From contig NZ_WUEY01000003.1 of the NCBI RefSeq assembly GCF_010668395.1, forward strand, positions 248,001-312,000: a stretch of DNA of 64,000 nt, written 5' to 3'. Shown one piece after another: positions 37,432 to 47,195 of this stretch (positions within the stretch are counted from its first letter, which is position 1; every line of letters starts with the position of its first letter). This DNA is from Martinezella lusitana (lineage in GTDB: Bacteria > Pseudomonadota > Alphaproteobacteria > Rhizobiales > Rhizobiaceae). A program made the position numbers and the translations under genes. The notes beneath the pieces were generated by a model. It worked only from the letters and a program-made list of their open reading frames with translations. It ran no database searches and was not told where the DNA came from.

Positions 37432-38831
37432 CGGAAGAACTGCCGGATGCGCTGGCCGTCGCGCTCGATTTCGACGCGCCAGAAGCTTGGGTTGGAGGTA
37501 ACGGTCTTCTGAAGGATCTCCGTGGTGTTGATGGTGACGCCATTGATGGAGATGACGATATCGCGCGCGGCAAATCCGAGGCGATCGGCCGGCGAGTTCG
37601 GCTTCAGGCTCTCGATGACGACGCCCGTGGAATCCGGGGGCATGTGCAGATCATCGGCAACGCGCGGCGAGAGATTGGCAACGGTCGCGCCGGAGAACGG
37701 ATTGTTGCCCTCGATCACCCGTTCGTCGCGCGGCGTGGATTCGGGCGCCGCGGCAAGCGTCATCGTGGTCTCGTGTTCCTTGCCATTGTCCAGCACGGTC
37801 AACGACACCGTCGCGCCGAGACCGGCCGTGGTCAGGCGGTAGCCGAGCGCGTCGGGATGCTCGATGGAGATGTTGTTCAGCGCCGTAATGACCTCGCCCG
37901 GCTTGAGCCCGGCCTTGGCCGCCGGGCCGCCATCGACCACCTTGGTCACCAGCGCACCGCGCACCTTGTCCAGGCCAAGCGCTTCGGCGACATCGGATGT
38001 CACGGGCTCGAAGGAGGCGCCGATATAGGGGCGCTCGAAGGATTTGTCGCCACGATCGGCTGCGGCAAGGAAGACCTTGACCAGATTGGCGGGGATGGCG
38101 AAGCCAATGCCGTTGGAGCCGCCGCCCTGGGAAAAGATCGCCGTATTGAGCCCGATCAGCTCGCCGGTCATGTTGACGAGCGCGCCGCCCGAATTGCCGG
38201 GGTTGATCGAGGCATCGGTCTGGATGAAGAAGCCAACCTCGTTCTTCACCTGATTGCGGGCGAGCGCCGAAACGATGCCGCTCGTCACCGTCTGCCCGAC
38301 ACCGAAGGGATTGCCGATCGCCAGCACGAGATCGCCGACCTCGATGCCATCGGAGTTGCCGAGGGGCAGGATGGGGAAGGTCTCGTTCTTCGACTCGATC
38401 TTCAGCACCGCGAGATCGACCCGATCGTCCTTCAGAATGACCTTGCACGGAAACTCGCGGCCATCCGAAAGCGCGATCTTGATATCGTCGGCACCATCAA
38501 CGACGTGGTTGTTGGTGATGACCGTGCCGTTTGCCTCCACGATGACGCCCGAACCCAGCGACGATTGCTTCTCGGTGCGATTCGGCATGCGCTGGCCGAA
38601 GAACTGCTCGAAGAAGGGATCGCCGGCAAAGGGAGACTGACGCTGCACCACGCGCTCGGCATAGACGTTCACCACGGCACCGGACGTCTGCTTGACGAGC
38701 GGGGCGAAGGAAAGCTGCATCTGCGTCTGGCTTTGTGGCAACGTCTTCGCCGTCTGGGCCTGAACGGAAAGCGGCATCGCCATGACGAGGGCAATCATCG
38801 AAACGGCAGCGCGCTTCAGGAGGACATGCAT
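37428..38831 (-). CDS. DegP/DegQ-type periplasmic serine protease
   Basis: This 467-residue protein has a signal peptide (ending near SVQAQ), a trypsin-like domain and two PDZ domains. The catalytic triad is visible: His in ITNNHVVDGAD, Asp in DRVDLAVLKI and Ser in INPGNSGGAL. The PDZ domains cover about 270-360 and 385-465. It probably degrades or refolds damaged envelope proteins. DegP and DegQ cannot be told apart from sequence alone. It is the first gene of a two-gene unit with rarA. Confidence 0.93.
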   Translation of the reverse strand: MHVLLKRAAVSMIALVMAMPLSVQAQTAKTLPQSQTQMQLSFAPLVKQTSGAVVNVYAERVVQRQSPFAGDPFFEQFFGQRMPNRTEKQSSLGSGVIVEANGTVITNNHVVDGADDIKIALSDGREFPCKVILKDDRVDLAVLKIESKNETFPILPLGNSDGIEVGDLVLAIGNPFGVGQTVTSGIVSALARNQVKNEVGFFIQTDASINPGNSGGALVNMTGELIGLNTAIFSQGGGSNGIGFAIPANLVKVFLAAADRGDKSFERPYIGASFEPVTSDVAEALGLDKVRGALVTKVVDGGPAAKAGLKPGEVITALNNISIEHPDALGYRLTTAGLGATVSLTVLDNGKEHETTMTLAAAPESTPRDERVIEGNNPFSGATVANLSPRVADDLHMPPDSTGVVIESLKPNSPADRLGFAARDIVISINGVTINTTEILQKTVTSNPSFWRVEIERDGQRIRQFFR

Positions 38832-39006
38832 GGAGGTTTCCCTTTTTAATTCTCTTTAAACAACGTTGTAGCGCCCGACGCTAGAAAGAAAAGAGGGCGG
38901 AAGCATGAAGCATAAATGGACGTTTGCGGCGATAAAAAATAGGCTCGTTGAACAAAAACATGCTGTCATGCATTTCGCGTTGGGAATCGTGAAAAGGGAA
39001 CCAGAC

Positions 39007-39351
39007 ATGCGATCGAACCATCTTGCCGCCATCTTCGTCTTCACCTTCGTCATGGCCGGCACCTCCCATGCCGCAAGCTTCGATTGCGAGGCGCAGACCC
39101 TGAAGCCGGACGAGAAGACGATATGCGATGTCCGGGCACTCAACGATGCCGATGTGAAGATGGTGACGACCTTCGATCTGCTCTCCGGCCTGCTCGCCAT
39201 GGGCGCGCGCGGCACGATGCAGGATCAGCAGACGGAATGGCTGAAGAAACGGCAAGCCTGTGGCGCCGATGTCGCCTGCCTCACTTCGTCCTACGAGGAG
39301 CGCCTGAAGGTGCTGAACGACACCTACAAGCAGATCAATCGGCCGCTGTAA
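39007..39351 (+). CDS. secreted LprI-like (DUF1311-type) protein
   Basis: This 114-residue protein has a signal peptide (core AAIFVFTFVMAG, cleavage near SHAASF) and a mature part with four Cys: SFDCEAQ, KTICDVRAL, KRQACGAD and ACLTSSYEERL. This is the pattern of LprI/DUF1311 proteins, of which some inhibit lysozyme. Two disulfides in the periplasm are likely. ATG 39007 follows AGGGA at a proper distance; the frame is open from 38905 but would lose the signal peptide. The lysozyme-inhibitor role is inference. Confidence 0.68.
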   Translation: MRSNHLAAIFVFTFVMAGTSHAASFDCEAQTLKPDEKTICDVRALNDADVKMVTTFDLLSGLLAMGARGTMQDQQTEWLKKRQACGADVACLTSSYEERLKVLNDTYKQINRPL

Positions 39352-39390
39352 GGGCTTGGTTTGCAATGGCTTAAGGGCTTACGCCGAAAA

Positions 39391-39563
39391 TGTCCCCTCT
39401 CCCCGCCTGCGGGGGAGAGGGCTAGGGTGAGGGGCAAGCGCGCATCAGGCAGACTATGCTTTCGCGGCAAATCTCCTGAAAGCCCCTCATCCGTCCTCTC
39501 GCGGCCGAGCTCCGCTCGACCGTTCGAGTCCACCTTCTCCCCGCTCTGCGGGGCGAAGGGGCT
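39391..39563. repeat. compound intergenic palindromic repeat (REP-like)
   Basis: Several nested inverted repeats fill the gap between the LprI-like gene and ilvD: CCCTCTCCCC (39395-39404) with GGGGAGAGGG (39412-39421), GGGTGAGGGGC with GCCCCTCATCC further right, and CCTTCTCCCCGC with GCGGGGCGAAGG at the right end. C/G-rich palindromes of this kind recur between convergent genes in rhizobia. It probably also serves as a terminator for both flanking genes. Confidence 0.65.
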
Positions 39564-39566
39564 TGG

Positions 39567-41405
39567 TTATTTCCCACCGAGATCTCTGACCGCGCCGCGG
39601 TCAGCGCTCGTGGCAAACGCAGCATAGGCTTTCAGCGCTGTGGTGACGTTGCGCTTGCGTGCTTCGGCCGGATGCCAGCCCTTGACGTTCTGGGCTTCGC
39701 GGCGAGCGGCAAGCTCCTTGTCGTCGATGCGCAGGCTGATGGTGCGGTTCGGAATATCGATGTCGATCATGTCGCCTTCGCGCACCAGGCCGATCGCGCC
39801 GCCGTTTGCCGCTTCCGGCGAAGCGTGGCCGATGGAGAGGCCGGACGTGCCGCCGGAGAAACGGCCATCGGTGATGAGCGCGCAAGCCTTGCCGAGACCC
39901 TTCGACTTCAGATAGCTCGTCGGATAGAGCATTTCCTGCATGCCGGGGCCGCCCTTGGGGCCTTCGTAGCGGATGACGACGACGTCGCCGGCCTTGACCT
40001 CGTTGCTGAGGATGCCCTTGACGGCCGAATCCTGGCTTTCGAAGACCTTTGCCGGGCCGGAGAACTTCAGGATCGATTCATCGACGCCGGCCGTCTTCAC
40101 GATGCAGCCGTCGAGCGCCAGATTGCCCTTGAGGACGGCGAGACCGCCGTCCTTGGAGAAGGGATGCTCGACGGAGCGGATGACGCCAGTCTCGCGGTCG
40201 GTGTCGAGTTCGTCCCAGCGGGAGCTCTGGCTGAACGCGACCTGCGTCGGAACGCCGCCGGGAGCCGCGCGGAAGAATTCGCGGACGCTCTCGCTGTTGG
40301 TGCGGGTGATATCCCAGCGATCGATGGCGTCACCGAGCGTTTCGGCATGGACCGTCGGGCAATCGCGGTTGATGAGGCCGCCCTTGTCGAGTTCGCCGAG
40401 GATCGACATGATGCCGCCGGCGCGGTGCACGTCTTCCATGTGGACGTCGCTCTTTGCCGGCGCGACCTTCGACAGGCATGGCACGCGCCGCGACAGGGCA
40501 TCGATATCGGCCAGGGTGAAATCGATTTCGCCTTCATGCGCGGCGGCAAGAATGTGCAGAACCGTATTGGTCGAGCCGCCCATGGCGATGTCGAGCGCCA
40601 TGGCGTTTTCGAAAGCCTGCTTCGAAGCGATGGTGCGCGGCAGGGCGTTGCTGTCATCCTGCTCGTAATAGCGGCGGGCGAGATCGACGATCAGATGGCC
40701 GGCCTCGACAAAAAGGCGCTTGCGATCGGCATGGGTGGCGAGCGTCGAGCCGTTGCCGGGCAGCGACAGGCCGAGCGCCTCCGTCAAGCAGTTCATCGAA
40801 TTGGCGGTAAACATGCCGGAACAGGAACCGCAGGTCGGACAGGCGGAGCGCTCGATGACCTGAACGTCCTCGTCGCTGATCTTGTCGTCGGCAGCGGCAA
40901 CCATGGCGTCCACGAGGTCGAGAGCGACCTTCTTGCCGTGCAACACGACCTTGCCGGCTTCCATCGGGCCGCCGGAAACGAAGACCGTCGGGATGTTCAG
41001 GCGCAGCGAGGCCATGAGCATGCCGGGGGTGATCTTGTCGCAGTTGGAGATGCAGACCATGGCGTCGGCGCAATGGGCGTTGACCATGTATTCGACGCTG
41101 TCGGCAATGAGTTCGCGCGAGGGCAGCGAATAGAGCATGCCGTCGTGCCCCATGGCGATACCGTCATCGACGGCGATGGTGTTGAACTCCTTGGCAACGC
41201 CGCCGGCCGCCTCGATCTCGCGCGCGACAAGCTGGCCGAGATCCTTCAAGTGAACGTGGCCGGGCACGAACTGGGTGAAGGAGTTGACCACCGCGATAAT
41301 GGGCTTGCCGAAATCGCTGTCCTTCATACCCGTTGCGCGCCAAAGGCCGCGTGCGCCGGCCATGTTGCGGCCGTGGGTGGTGGTTCTGGAACGATAAGCT
41401 GGCAT
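39567..41405 (-). CDS. ilvD: dihydroxy-acid dehydratase
   Basis: This 612-residue iron-sulfur enzyme makes 2-oxo acids from 2,3-dihydroxy acids in valine, leucine and isoleucine synthesis. The start [18 protein letters not shown] is the usual N-terminus. Cluster ligands are in [12 protein letters not shown] and [20 protein letters not shown]; the C-terminal part has [19 protein letters not shown] 41405 has GAGGAAG upstream, and the longer frame to 41534 is not supported. It is transcribed alone and ends at the palindromic repeat. Confidence 0.97.
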   Translation of the reverse strand: MPAYRSRTTTHGRNMAGARGLWRATGMKDSDFGKPIIAVVNSFTQFVPGHVHLKDLGQLVAREIEAAGGVAKEFNTIAVDDGIAMGHDGMLYSLPSRELIADSVEYMVNAHCADAMVCISNCDKITPGMLMASLRLNIPTVFVSGGPMEAGKVVLHGKKVALDLVDAMVAAADDKISDEDVQVIERSACPTCGSCSGMFTANSMNCLTEALGLSLPGNGSTLATHADRKRLFVEAGHLIVDLARRYYEQDDSNALPRTIASKQAFENAMALDIAMGGSTNTVLHILAAAHEGEIDFTLADIDALSRRVPCLSKVAPAKSDVHMEDVHRAGGIMSILGELDKGGLINRDCPTVHAETLGDAIDRWDITRTNSESVREFFRAAPGGVPTQVAFSQSSRWDELDTDRETGVIRSVEHPFSKDGGLAVLKGNLALDGCIVKTAGVDESILKFSGPAKVFESQDSAVKGILSNEVKAGDVVVIRYEGPKGGPGMQEMLYPTSYLKSKGLGKACALITDGRFSGGTSGLSIGHASPEAANGGAIGLVREGDMIDIDIPNRTISLRIDDKELAARREAQNVKGWHPAEARKRNVTTALKAYAAFATSADRGAVRDLGGK

Positions 41406-41744
41406 GGTGTCTTCCTCGTCATCCTGGAATTCGTGCGGCGTCGGCAAGGCCCAAGCTTTCTGGCCGAAGAGGACGCCGACAACTCCGCTTTTTGGAATTG
41501 TCCTAATCCAATCGTGCAATACTGTCACTATCAACTCAAGCGAATCCGGTACGCCGCAGGGGCAACGGCCGCATCCGCGCCATCAGGGCGCAAGTCTAGA
41601 ATTGGGAATGCAGCGACCCGATCACAAGCGCACACAAAAAGTTGGTTTCACTTCCAAAGAGATACCGGCCTAGGAGTGTAACAAAATCTGCGCCCACCGC
41701 GTATTGCTCATATCGAAACCGCAATCGCATAGAGGAATTGTTTC

Positions 41745-42695
41745 ATGGCTGCTTTCCGTCCGCCGAAAATTGCGCCATCCGAGATCACGCCGCGCTCGGC
41801 CTATCTCAGGCGCCGCGAATTCCTGACGGCCGCAGCGACCGGCATCGGCATGGCTGCCATCGGTGGCAAGGCGGCGCTGGCCGAGGCGCTGACGGCGACC
41901 AAGAGCAATTACACGGTCGATGAAAAGCTGACGCCGATCAAGGATGTCACCACCTACAACAATTTTTACGAATTCGGCCTCGACAAGGCCGATCCGGCCA
42001 ATCTTTCCGGGAAATTCAAGCCACGGCCCTGGACTATCACGGTTGACGGCATGGTCAACAAGCCGGGCACTTTCGATGTCGATGCCCTCATCAAGGAGTT
42101 TCCGCCGGAAGAACGCGTCTATCGCATGCGCTGCGTCGAGGCATGGTCGATGGTCATCCCATGGGACGGCTTTCCGCTCTCGGCCCTGCTCGACAAGGTA
42201 GAGCCGCAGGGGAGCGCAAAATTCGTCGCCTTCGAGACGGTTGTCAGGCCGGAGGAAATGCCGGGGCAGTCCGGCCTCCTGCAATCGCTGGACTGGCCCT
42301 ATGTCGAAGGCCTGCGACTGGACGAGGCGCGCAATCCCCTCACGCTGCTCGCCGTCGGCCTCTACGGCGAAACGCTGCCGAACCAGAACGGTGCGCCGAT
42401 CCGCCTTGTCGTGCCGTGGAAATACGGCTTCAAGGGCATCAAGTCGATCGTGCGCATCACGCTCACCGACAAGCAGCCGCTGAACACCTGGCAGGCGACC
42501 AACAGCCAGGAATACGGCTTCTACGCCAACGTCAATCCGGCCGTCGACCATCCGCGCTGGAGCCAGGCGACCGAGCGGCGCATCGGCGAAGGCGGGTTCT
42601 TCGGCTCCAACCGCCATCCCACCCTGCCCTTCAACGGTTATGCCGACCAGGTCGCCAGTCTCTATAGCGGCATGGACCTCAGGGTGAATTTCTGA
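41745..42695 (+). CDS. msrP: protein-methionine-sulfoxide reductase catalytic subunit
   Basis: This 316-residue periplasmic molybdoenzyme repairs oxidised methionines in envelope proteins. It has a Tat signal ([14 protein letters not shown], residues 20-33) and the Mo-ligating Cys 130 in [11 protein letters not shown], as in YedY/MsrP. It gets electrons from the heme membrane partner MsrQ, encoded next with a one-base overlap. It is oriented away from ilvD across about 340 bp. Confidence 0.95.
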   Translation: MAAFRPPKIAPSEITPRSAYLRRREFLTAAATGIGMAAIGGKAALAEALTATKSNYTVDEKLTPIKDVTTYNNFYEFGLDKADPANLSGKFKPRPWTITVDGMVNKPGTFDVDALIKEFPPEERVYRMRCVEAWSMVIPWDGFPLSALLDKVEPQGSAKFVAFETVVRPEEMPGQSGLLQSLDWPYVEGLRLDEARNPLTLLAVGLYGETLPNQNGAPIRLVVPWKYGFKGIKSIVRITLTDKQPLNTWQATNSQEYGFYANVNPAVDHPRWSQATERRIGEGGFFGSNRHPTLPFNGYADQVASLYSGMDLRVNF

Positions 42696-43348
42696 TGGCT
42701 TTCTCCTTCGCCCTGCCCAAGCGCTGGCAACCTGCTTCCGTCTGGGCGCTTTATGTCGTCGGGCTGCTGCCGGCCGCCTGGGAATTCTATCTCGGCGCGA
42801 CCGACCAGCTCGGCGCCGACGCGGTCAAGACCTTCGAGCTTTTCCTGGGACTGTGGGCGATCCGCTTTCTGCTGCTGACGCTGGCGGTGACGCCGCTTCG
42901 GGATCTCTTCGGCTGGAATTATCTGCGCTATCGCCGCGCGCTCGGCCTGCTCTGTTTCTACTACGCCCTGATGCATCTGACCGTCTATATGGTCCTCGAT
43001 CAGGCGCTGGACGTGCAGGCCGTCATCGACGACGTGCTGAAGCGGCCCTTCATCATGTTCGGTATGGCGGGCCTCGTCATGCTGCTGGCGCTTGCCGTGA
43101 CCTCGAACAACGTCTCGATCAAGCGCCTCGGCAAGAAGTGGATCTGGCTGCATCGCCTGGTCTACATCGTCGCCGCCTGCGGCGCGCTGCACTTCGCGCT
43201 GTCGACCAAGATCCTGTCGCTGGAGCAGTTTATCTATATCGGCCTGCTGATCGCGATGATCCTCTATAGATCCTACAGGCCGATCATGATGGAAAAACGC
43301 CGGGCTGCGCGCAGGCCGGCCGCGGCTTCCAATTCCCGAGCGGCCTGA
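42695..43348 (+). CDS. msrQ: heme-binding membrane subunit of the MsrPQ methionine sulfoxide reductase
   Basis: This 217-residue inner-membrane protein of the ferric-reductase-like family has about six helices. Conserved His residues that can bind heme are seen in YYALMHLTVY and in WLHRLVYIVAACGALHFALS. It passes electrons from the quinone pool or flavin reductase to MsrP. Its ATG overlaps the msrP stop (TGATG), which indicates translational coupling. Confidence 0.93.
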   Translation: MAFSFALPKRWQPASVWALYVVGLLPAAWEFYLGATDQLGADAVKTFELFLGLWAIRFLLLTLAVTPLRDLFGWNYLRYRRALGLLCFYYALMHLTVYMVLDQALDVQAVIDDVLKRPFIMFGMAGLVMLLALAVTSNNVSIKRLGKKWIWLHRLVYIVAACGALHFALSTKILSLEQFIYIGLLIAMILYRSYRPIMMEKRRAARRPAAASNSRAA

Positions 43349-43379
43349 ACGCGGCCGCTCTCTCCTTTTCAGGCAATGG

Positions 43380-44270
43380 TCATTCCGCAGCGCTGGCGAT
43401 CTTGGCCTGGCCGTGCTCCTGCACCTCGACGGTTGCCGTCAGGCCGGCAATCAGCTTCGTGCCGTCAGGCACCTTGTCGAGCGCGATGCGCACCGGCACA
43501 CGCTGCGCCAGGCGCACCCAGCTGAAGGTCGGCGTAATGTTGGCAAGCAGGCTGCCGGAGGTCCGTTCACGGTCCTCGATGCCGTAGGCGATGCTTTCGA
43601 CATGGCCGGTCAGCTTTTCGGCCTGCCCCATCAAGTGGATGGCAACCTCGTCGCCGACATGGATGCGCGGCAGCTTGGTTTCCTCGAAATAGCCTTCGAC
43701 ACGCAGGGAATCGGTATCGATCAATGCCACCTTGGCTGTTCCGGCCGAAACGTAGTCGCCCGGGCGCAGGCTGAGGTTCGAAATCGTGCCGTTGACGGTA
43801 GCGTGAACTTCGGAACGGTCGAGGTTCAGCTGAGCGAGCTCGCGATTGGCGGTCGCCTGACGGAGAGCGGCCTCCGCCTGCTGCTCGGTCGTCTGCGCCT
43901 GTTCCTTCTGCTGAAGCGACGCGGCATCGCCGAGGCGCCCCTGCCGCTCGCTTTCGCGGCGAGCCTGATCGAGAGCGGCATTGCTGCTCGCAAGCGCTGC
44001 ATCCGCCTGTTCGAGAGCGATGGCAAAGCGATCGCGATCGACACGGAAGAGAACATCGCCCTTCTTGACGGTCTGGTTGTCCTTGACGAGGACTTCGCTC
44101 ACGAGACCGGAGACATCAGGCGCGATGCCGACGACATCGGCCCGCAGGCGCGCGTCGCGCGTCCAGGGCTCATCCATGTAATGACCCCAAAGCTGGCGGC
44201 CGACATAGACGGCGGCAACGACGAAGATGAGAGTGACGGCCACACGGCCGATGAGTTTTAACGCGTTCAT
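43380..44270 (-). CDS. HlyD-family periplasmic adaptor of an Aae-like efflux system
   Basis: This 296-residue protein has one N-terminal membrane helix (about 8-27), a lipoyl/barrel-sandwich half (DVSGLVSEVLVKDNQTVKKG), a coiled-coil hairpin (about 80-150) and a second half (VNGTISNLSLRPGDYV). It belongs to the EmrA/AaeA type adaptor proteins. The start ATG 44270 overlaps the stop of the DUF1656 gene. Together with the FUSC and DUF1656 proteins it should form an exporter of aromatic acids or similar compounds. Confidence 0.88.
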   Translation of the reverse strand: MNALKLIGRVAVTLIFVVAAVYVGRQLWGHYMDEPWTRDARLRADVVGIAPDVSGLVSEVLVKDNQTVKKGDVLFRVDRDRFAIALEQADAALASSNAALDQARRESERQGRLGDAASLQQKEQAQTTEQQAEAALRQATANRELAQLNLDRSEVHATVNGTISNLSLRPGDYVSAGTAKVALIDTDSLRVEGYFEETKLPRIHVGDEVAIHLMGQAEKLTGHVESIAYGIEDRERTSGSLLANITPTFSWVRLAQRVPVRIALDKVPDGTKLIAGLTATVEVQEHGQAKIASAAE

Positions 44271-44476
44271 GTGAAGTACCAACGGGAGACAGAGGAGACG
44301 GCGCCGAGCAGCAGGACGTAAAGCGCGAGATCGAAGAGACCGCGATGCCAGACCAGAGTGTAGGCTCCGGCCCATGCGAGCAGGCGTCGAAGGATGATGA
44401 CGACAAACAGCGTCATGAGCATGAGTACGAGAAGGCGTGGAACGTAGACGCCATAAAGATCGAATTCTGCGGGCAT
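44267..44476 (-). CDS. DUF1656 small inner-membrane protein (AaeX-like)
   Basis: This 69-residue protein has two membrane helices (about 12-32 and 44-62) and the start MPAEFDLYGVYVPRLLVLML, common to DUF1656/AaeX proteins. It is encoded between the FUSC permease and the HlyD-type adaptor, with a five-base gap to the first and a four-base overlap with the second. Its exact role in the efflux system is not known. Confidence 0.88.
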   Translation of the reverse strand: MPAEFDLYGVYVPRLLVLMLMTLFVVIILRRLLAWAGAYTLVWHRGLFDLALYVLLLGAVSSVSRWYFT

Positions 44477-44480
44477 GATA

Positions 44481-46553
44481 TTACTCGGCGGCAATGGAAA
44501 GAGGTTGAGTTGTATCCGATACGGGCGGTCGCCAGCTTGCAGGCGGCTCGGCATGGGGGAAAAGCGCGCGGCGAAGGCCCACGAGCGCATCGAGGCTCGC
44601 TCGGCTCGATTGCCGTTTTTCCCGTGCGACTGCCTCGAGGCTATGGTCGATCGAGATGCGCAATTCGTCGGAGGGGTCGACGGCGCTCTTGGCTTTCAGC
44701 CGTGAGCGATAGAAATCCGAGACGCCGATCAGGACTTCGCTGACGGATGCGGCGGCGGCGGATTTCAATTGGCCGCGCTCCTTTTGCAGCATCAGCACGT
44801 TGAAGCCGAGACGGACATCCGCATAGCCATCGACCTTTTTCAGCTCGCGATCTTCGACAATTGCAAGACGCGGTACAAGCTGACCGAGACGATCCAGAAT
44901 GCGGCCGGAGAGGCGCTCATGGTCGGCGCGGCGGATGCCGGCTGCGGTTTCGGCAAGATCGGTCCAGCCGGCCTTAACGAGCCGCCAGGCGGCGAGCTCC
45001 GAACCAAACGGACGGGTAAGCAGGGTCCAGACCAGGGCGAAACCCATGCCTGCCAGGCTCGAGATCGAGCTGTTGGCGAAGCTTGCGAAATCGGCCGTAT
45101 AGCGATCCTGCAGTGCAATGAAAGACGCGCTGTTCACCGCCAGCAGCATGGCCAGCATGTTCATCTGCGGTCGCGGTATCAGCAAGCCCATCACCAGGAA
45201 AGGAGGCGCAAAGACCAGCGCCAGCATCTCGAAGCCGGATATGGACGGCAATATGGCGAAGATATAGGCACAGGCGATGACCACGCTCACCGCGCTCCAG
45301 ACAAACATCGACGTGATGAAGGGAGCGGGCCGATCGAACGAGGCGAAGAACGAGCATGCAACGGCTGCCATGGTGACGAAGCCAGCCCCGTCCTCCCATC
45401 CGGAATAGATCCAGAAGAAGCAGGCGACCGCAATCCCGACGACGACGGTGCCGGCCGAGAAGGCAAGCAGCGCGTAGTCATAGTGCCTGATATGGCCGAC
45501 GACGTTGCGATGGCGGAAGGCAGGACGCCAGGTGCCGACCTGCTGTCCGGAGGCGATCTGATCGCGCAGCGTCAGACAATCCTGCCAGAGATCGACGATT
45601 TCCTTCAGGCGAGCCAGAGCGCTCGACCGGACGAGATCGTCCCAGCCGAGATCCAGGTCATTCTCCTGCAATTCCTCGATCTTCTTCGACAGGATATCGG
45701 CGGTCTCGTCAGCCTTGCCGCGTCCGCCCTGCCCGAGCCAGTCGGCGATATCGTTCAGCACGGCGACCAGCTCCTGCGATAGCGGCTTTCCACCAGCTTT
45801 CAGGGCATGCAGCCGGTCGGCAAGCGAGGAAAACAGCGGCAGCAGCATCAACAGGCGGCCGCGCAGCTCGCGGGAATGCCGGACGATATCGCGGCTGCCC
45901 GCATCATATTTGAGCTGGCTGATGACGAGATCGAGACCGGTGACGTCTGACGCAAGCTTCTGCCGCTTCAGCGGGGTTGCCGGCGAAGCGCCCTCGCCGC
46001 GCAGGATCTCGTCCGCCCAGGTGCCGGCATCATCCAGCCAGGAGCCGATGCGCTGGCCGAGCACCGAACCGACGCTGCTTGGAAAGATAATGGCGCTGAC
46101 GACGCTCGCGCAGACGATGCCGATGATGATCTCTTCCGAGCGGGCCAACGCCACATCGAAAACGGTTTCGGGTGCTCCGACGGTCGGCAGCGCGATCAGC
46201 GGCAGGGAATAACCGGCAAGCATGAAGACATAGCTGCGCGAGGTGCGATCGAGCATCGAGATGAACAGCAGCGTGCCGGTCCACAGCGCGACGACAATGG
46301 AAAGCAACTCCGGCGCATTCACGAAGAGCGGGATCAGGATCACCGACGCGCTGGCGCCGATGAGTGTGCCGAGAGCGCGATAAAGTCCCTTGGAACTCGT
46401 CGCTCCGGCAAGAGGATTGGCAACCACATAGACGGCGGCCATCGCCCAATAGGGGCGCGGCAGGTCCAGCGACAGCGCGATGAACAGCGCCATGATAGCC
46501 GCAATGAAGGCTTTGACCGAAAACAGCCAGTCGCGCCAGGATGGAATGTTCAT
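44481..46553 (-). CDS. FUSC family inner-membrane efflux protein (AaeB-like)
   Basis: This 690-residue protein has two blocks of membrane helices (about 10-165 and 370-530) separated by a soluble domain, and a cytoplasmic C-terminal part: the FUSC/AaeB/YccS layout. WALTRPFGSE-like WTLLTRPFGSELAAWR follows the last helix. It probably pumps out hydroxylated aromatic acids, as AaeB does in E. coli; the substrate here is inference. ATG 46553 overlaps the stop of the marR gene (ATGA). It is the second gene in the marR-FUSC-DUF1656-hlyD operon. Confidence 0.87.
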   Translation of the reverse strand: MNIPSWRDWLFSVKAFIAAIMALFIALSLDLPRPYWAMAAVYVVANPLAGATSSKGLYRALGTLIGASASVILIPLFVNAPELLSIVVALWTGTLLFISMLDRTSRSYVFMLAGYSLPLIALPTVGAPETVFDVALARSEEIIIGIVCASVVSAIIFPSSVGSVLGQRIGSWLDDAGTWADEILRGEGASPATPLKRQKLASDVTGLDLVISQLKYDAGSRDIVRHSRELRGRLLMLLPLFSSLADRLHALKAGGKPLSQELVAVLNDIADWLGQGGRGKADETADILSKKIEELQENDLDLGWDDLVRSSALARLKEIVDLWQDCLTLRDQIASGQQVGTWRPAFRHRNVVGHIRHYDYALLAFSAGTVVVGIAVACFFWIYSGWEDGAGFVTMAAVACSFFASFDRPAPFITSMFVWSAVSVVIACAYIFAILPSISGFEMLALVFAPPFLVMGLLIPRPQMNMLAMLLAVNSASFIALQDRYTADFASFANSSISSLAGMGFALVWTLLTRPFGSELAAWRLVKAGWTDLAETAAGIRRADHERLSGRILDRLGQLVPRLAIVEDRELKKVDGYADVRLGFNVLMLQKERGQLKSAAAASVSEVLIGVSDFYRSRLKAKSAVDPSDELRISIDHSLEAVAREKRQSSRASLDALVGLRRALFPHAEPPASWRPPVSDTTQPLSIAAE

Positions 46554-47026
46554 AGGACCTTCTCCCGCTCCTGCTCGGCCCCGCCAATCTTCGGCGATTC
46601 GAATTCCTCGAAAGCCTTCAGGACTCGAACGGCGGCTTCGATATCGGCAGGATCGACATTGGCGAGGATCTTGCCGCGCAACTCGTCGAGGGCGTCCTCC
46701 ATGCGGGAAGCGAGCACCTCGCCTTCGGCGGTCAGCCACAGGCCCTTCGCGCGCCGATCCGTCGGGTCGTCCCTGCGGATGACGAGATCCATGCTTTCGA
46801 GCTGATCGAGCAGCCGGACCAGCGACGGGCCTTCGATACCGACATAGGTGGCGAGAACCACCTGCCGCACGCCTCCCCCCAGACGGCCGATCCAAAGCAG
46901 CGGCGCAGCCGCGGCTTCCGATATGCCATAGGAGCTCAGCGCGAGATCGACGACGCGCCGCCATTGGCGACCGGTCGTTAGCAGATTGGCGGTGAAGAGG
47001 CGTTGTAGGGCGTTTGACGATTTCAT
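46550..47026 (-). CDS. MarR family transcriptional regulator, first gene of the efflux operon
   Basis: This 158-residue protein has the MarR winged helix with recognition helix region GIEGPSLVRLLDQLESMDLV and the wing RRDDPTDRRAKGLWLT, around residues 62-100. Because it is the first gene of the operon and an inverted repeat lies directly upstream of its start, autoregulation of the whole efflux operon with release by the exported substrate is likely. Confidence 0.88.
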   Translation of the reverse strand: MKSSNALQRLFTANLLTTGRQWRRVVDLALSSYGISEAAAAPLLWIGRLGGGVRQVVLATYVGIEGPSLVRLLDQLESMDLVIRRDDPTDRRAKGLWLTAEGEVLASRMEDALDELRGKILANVDPADIEAAVRVLKAFEEFESPKIGGAEQEREKVL

Positions 47027-47034
47027 GGAAACTT

Positions 47035-47055
47035 ATTAGCACTAAACTAATTAGG
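47035..47055. promoter_or_regulatory. inverted repeat upstream of marR, candidate operator
   Basis: ATTAG (47035-47039) and CTAAT (47047-47051) form an inverted repeat with seven bases between, within a very AT-rich stretch that starts nine bases before the marR start codon. This fits a MarR-type operator over the promoter. Inference only. Confidence 0.45.
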
Positions 47056-47112
47056 ATTCAAATTATTATGACCCGAAGTGCTATCGGAAATGCGAAATGC
47101 AGCCATGCATCC

Positions 47113-47195
47113 AGAGCAATTCCCGGAAGAATATATAGCGGTTTTCCGTCTGGAATTGCGTGAAAACAAAAGGATAGAGCGTTTTCGCGATTCGA
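47113..47195. repeat. rhizobial intergenic repeat element
   Basis: The segment from AGAGCAATTCC to AGAGCGTTTTCGCGATTCG, with the inner part GCGGTTTTCCGTCTGGAATT, looks like the abundant intergenic repeat I know from Rhizobium and relatives. It contains an inverted repeat GCAATTCC (47116-47123) / GGAATTGC (47152-47159). The rest of the gap 47056-47376 holds nothing I can name. Confidence 0.65.

Noticed and set aside
39391-39563. CRISPR array
   Set aside because: The repeats are nested palindromes without regular spacers; no cas genes are in the window.
39672-41681. 669-codon plus-strand frame across ilvD
   Set aside because: Antisense shadow of ilvD, with composition rich in Arg, Asp and Gly and no known motif.
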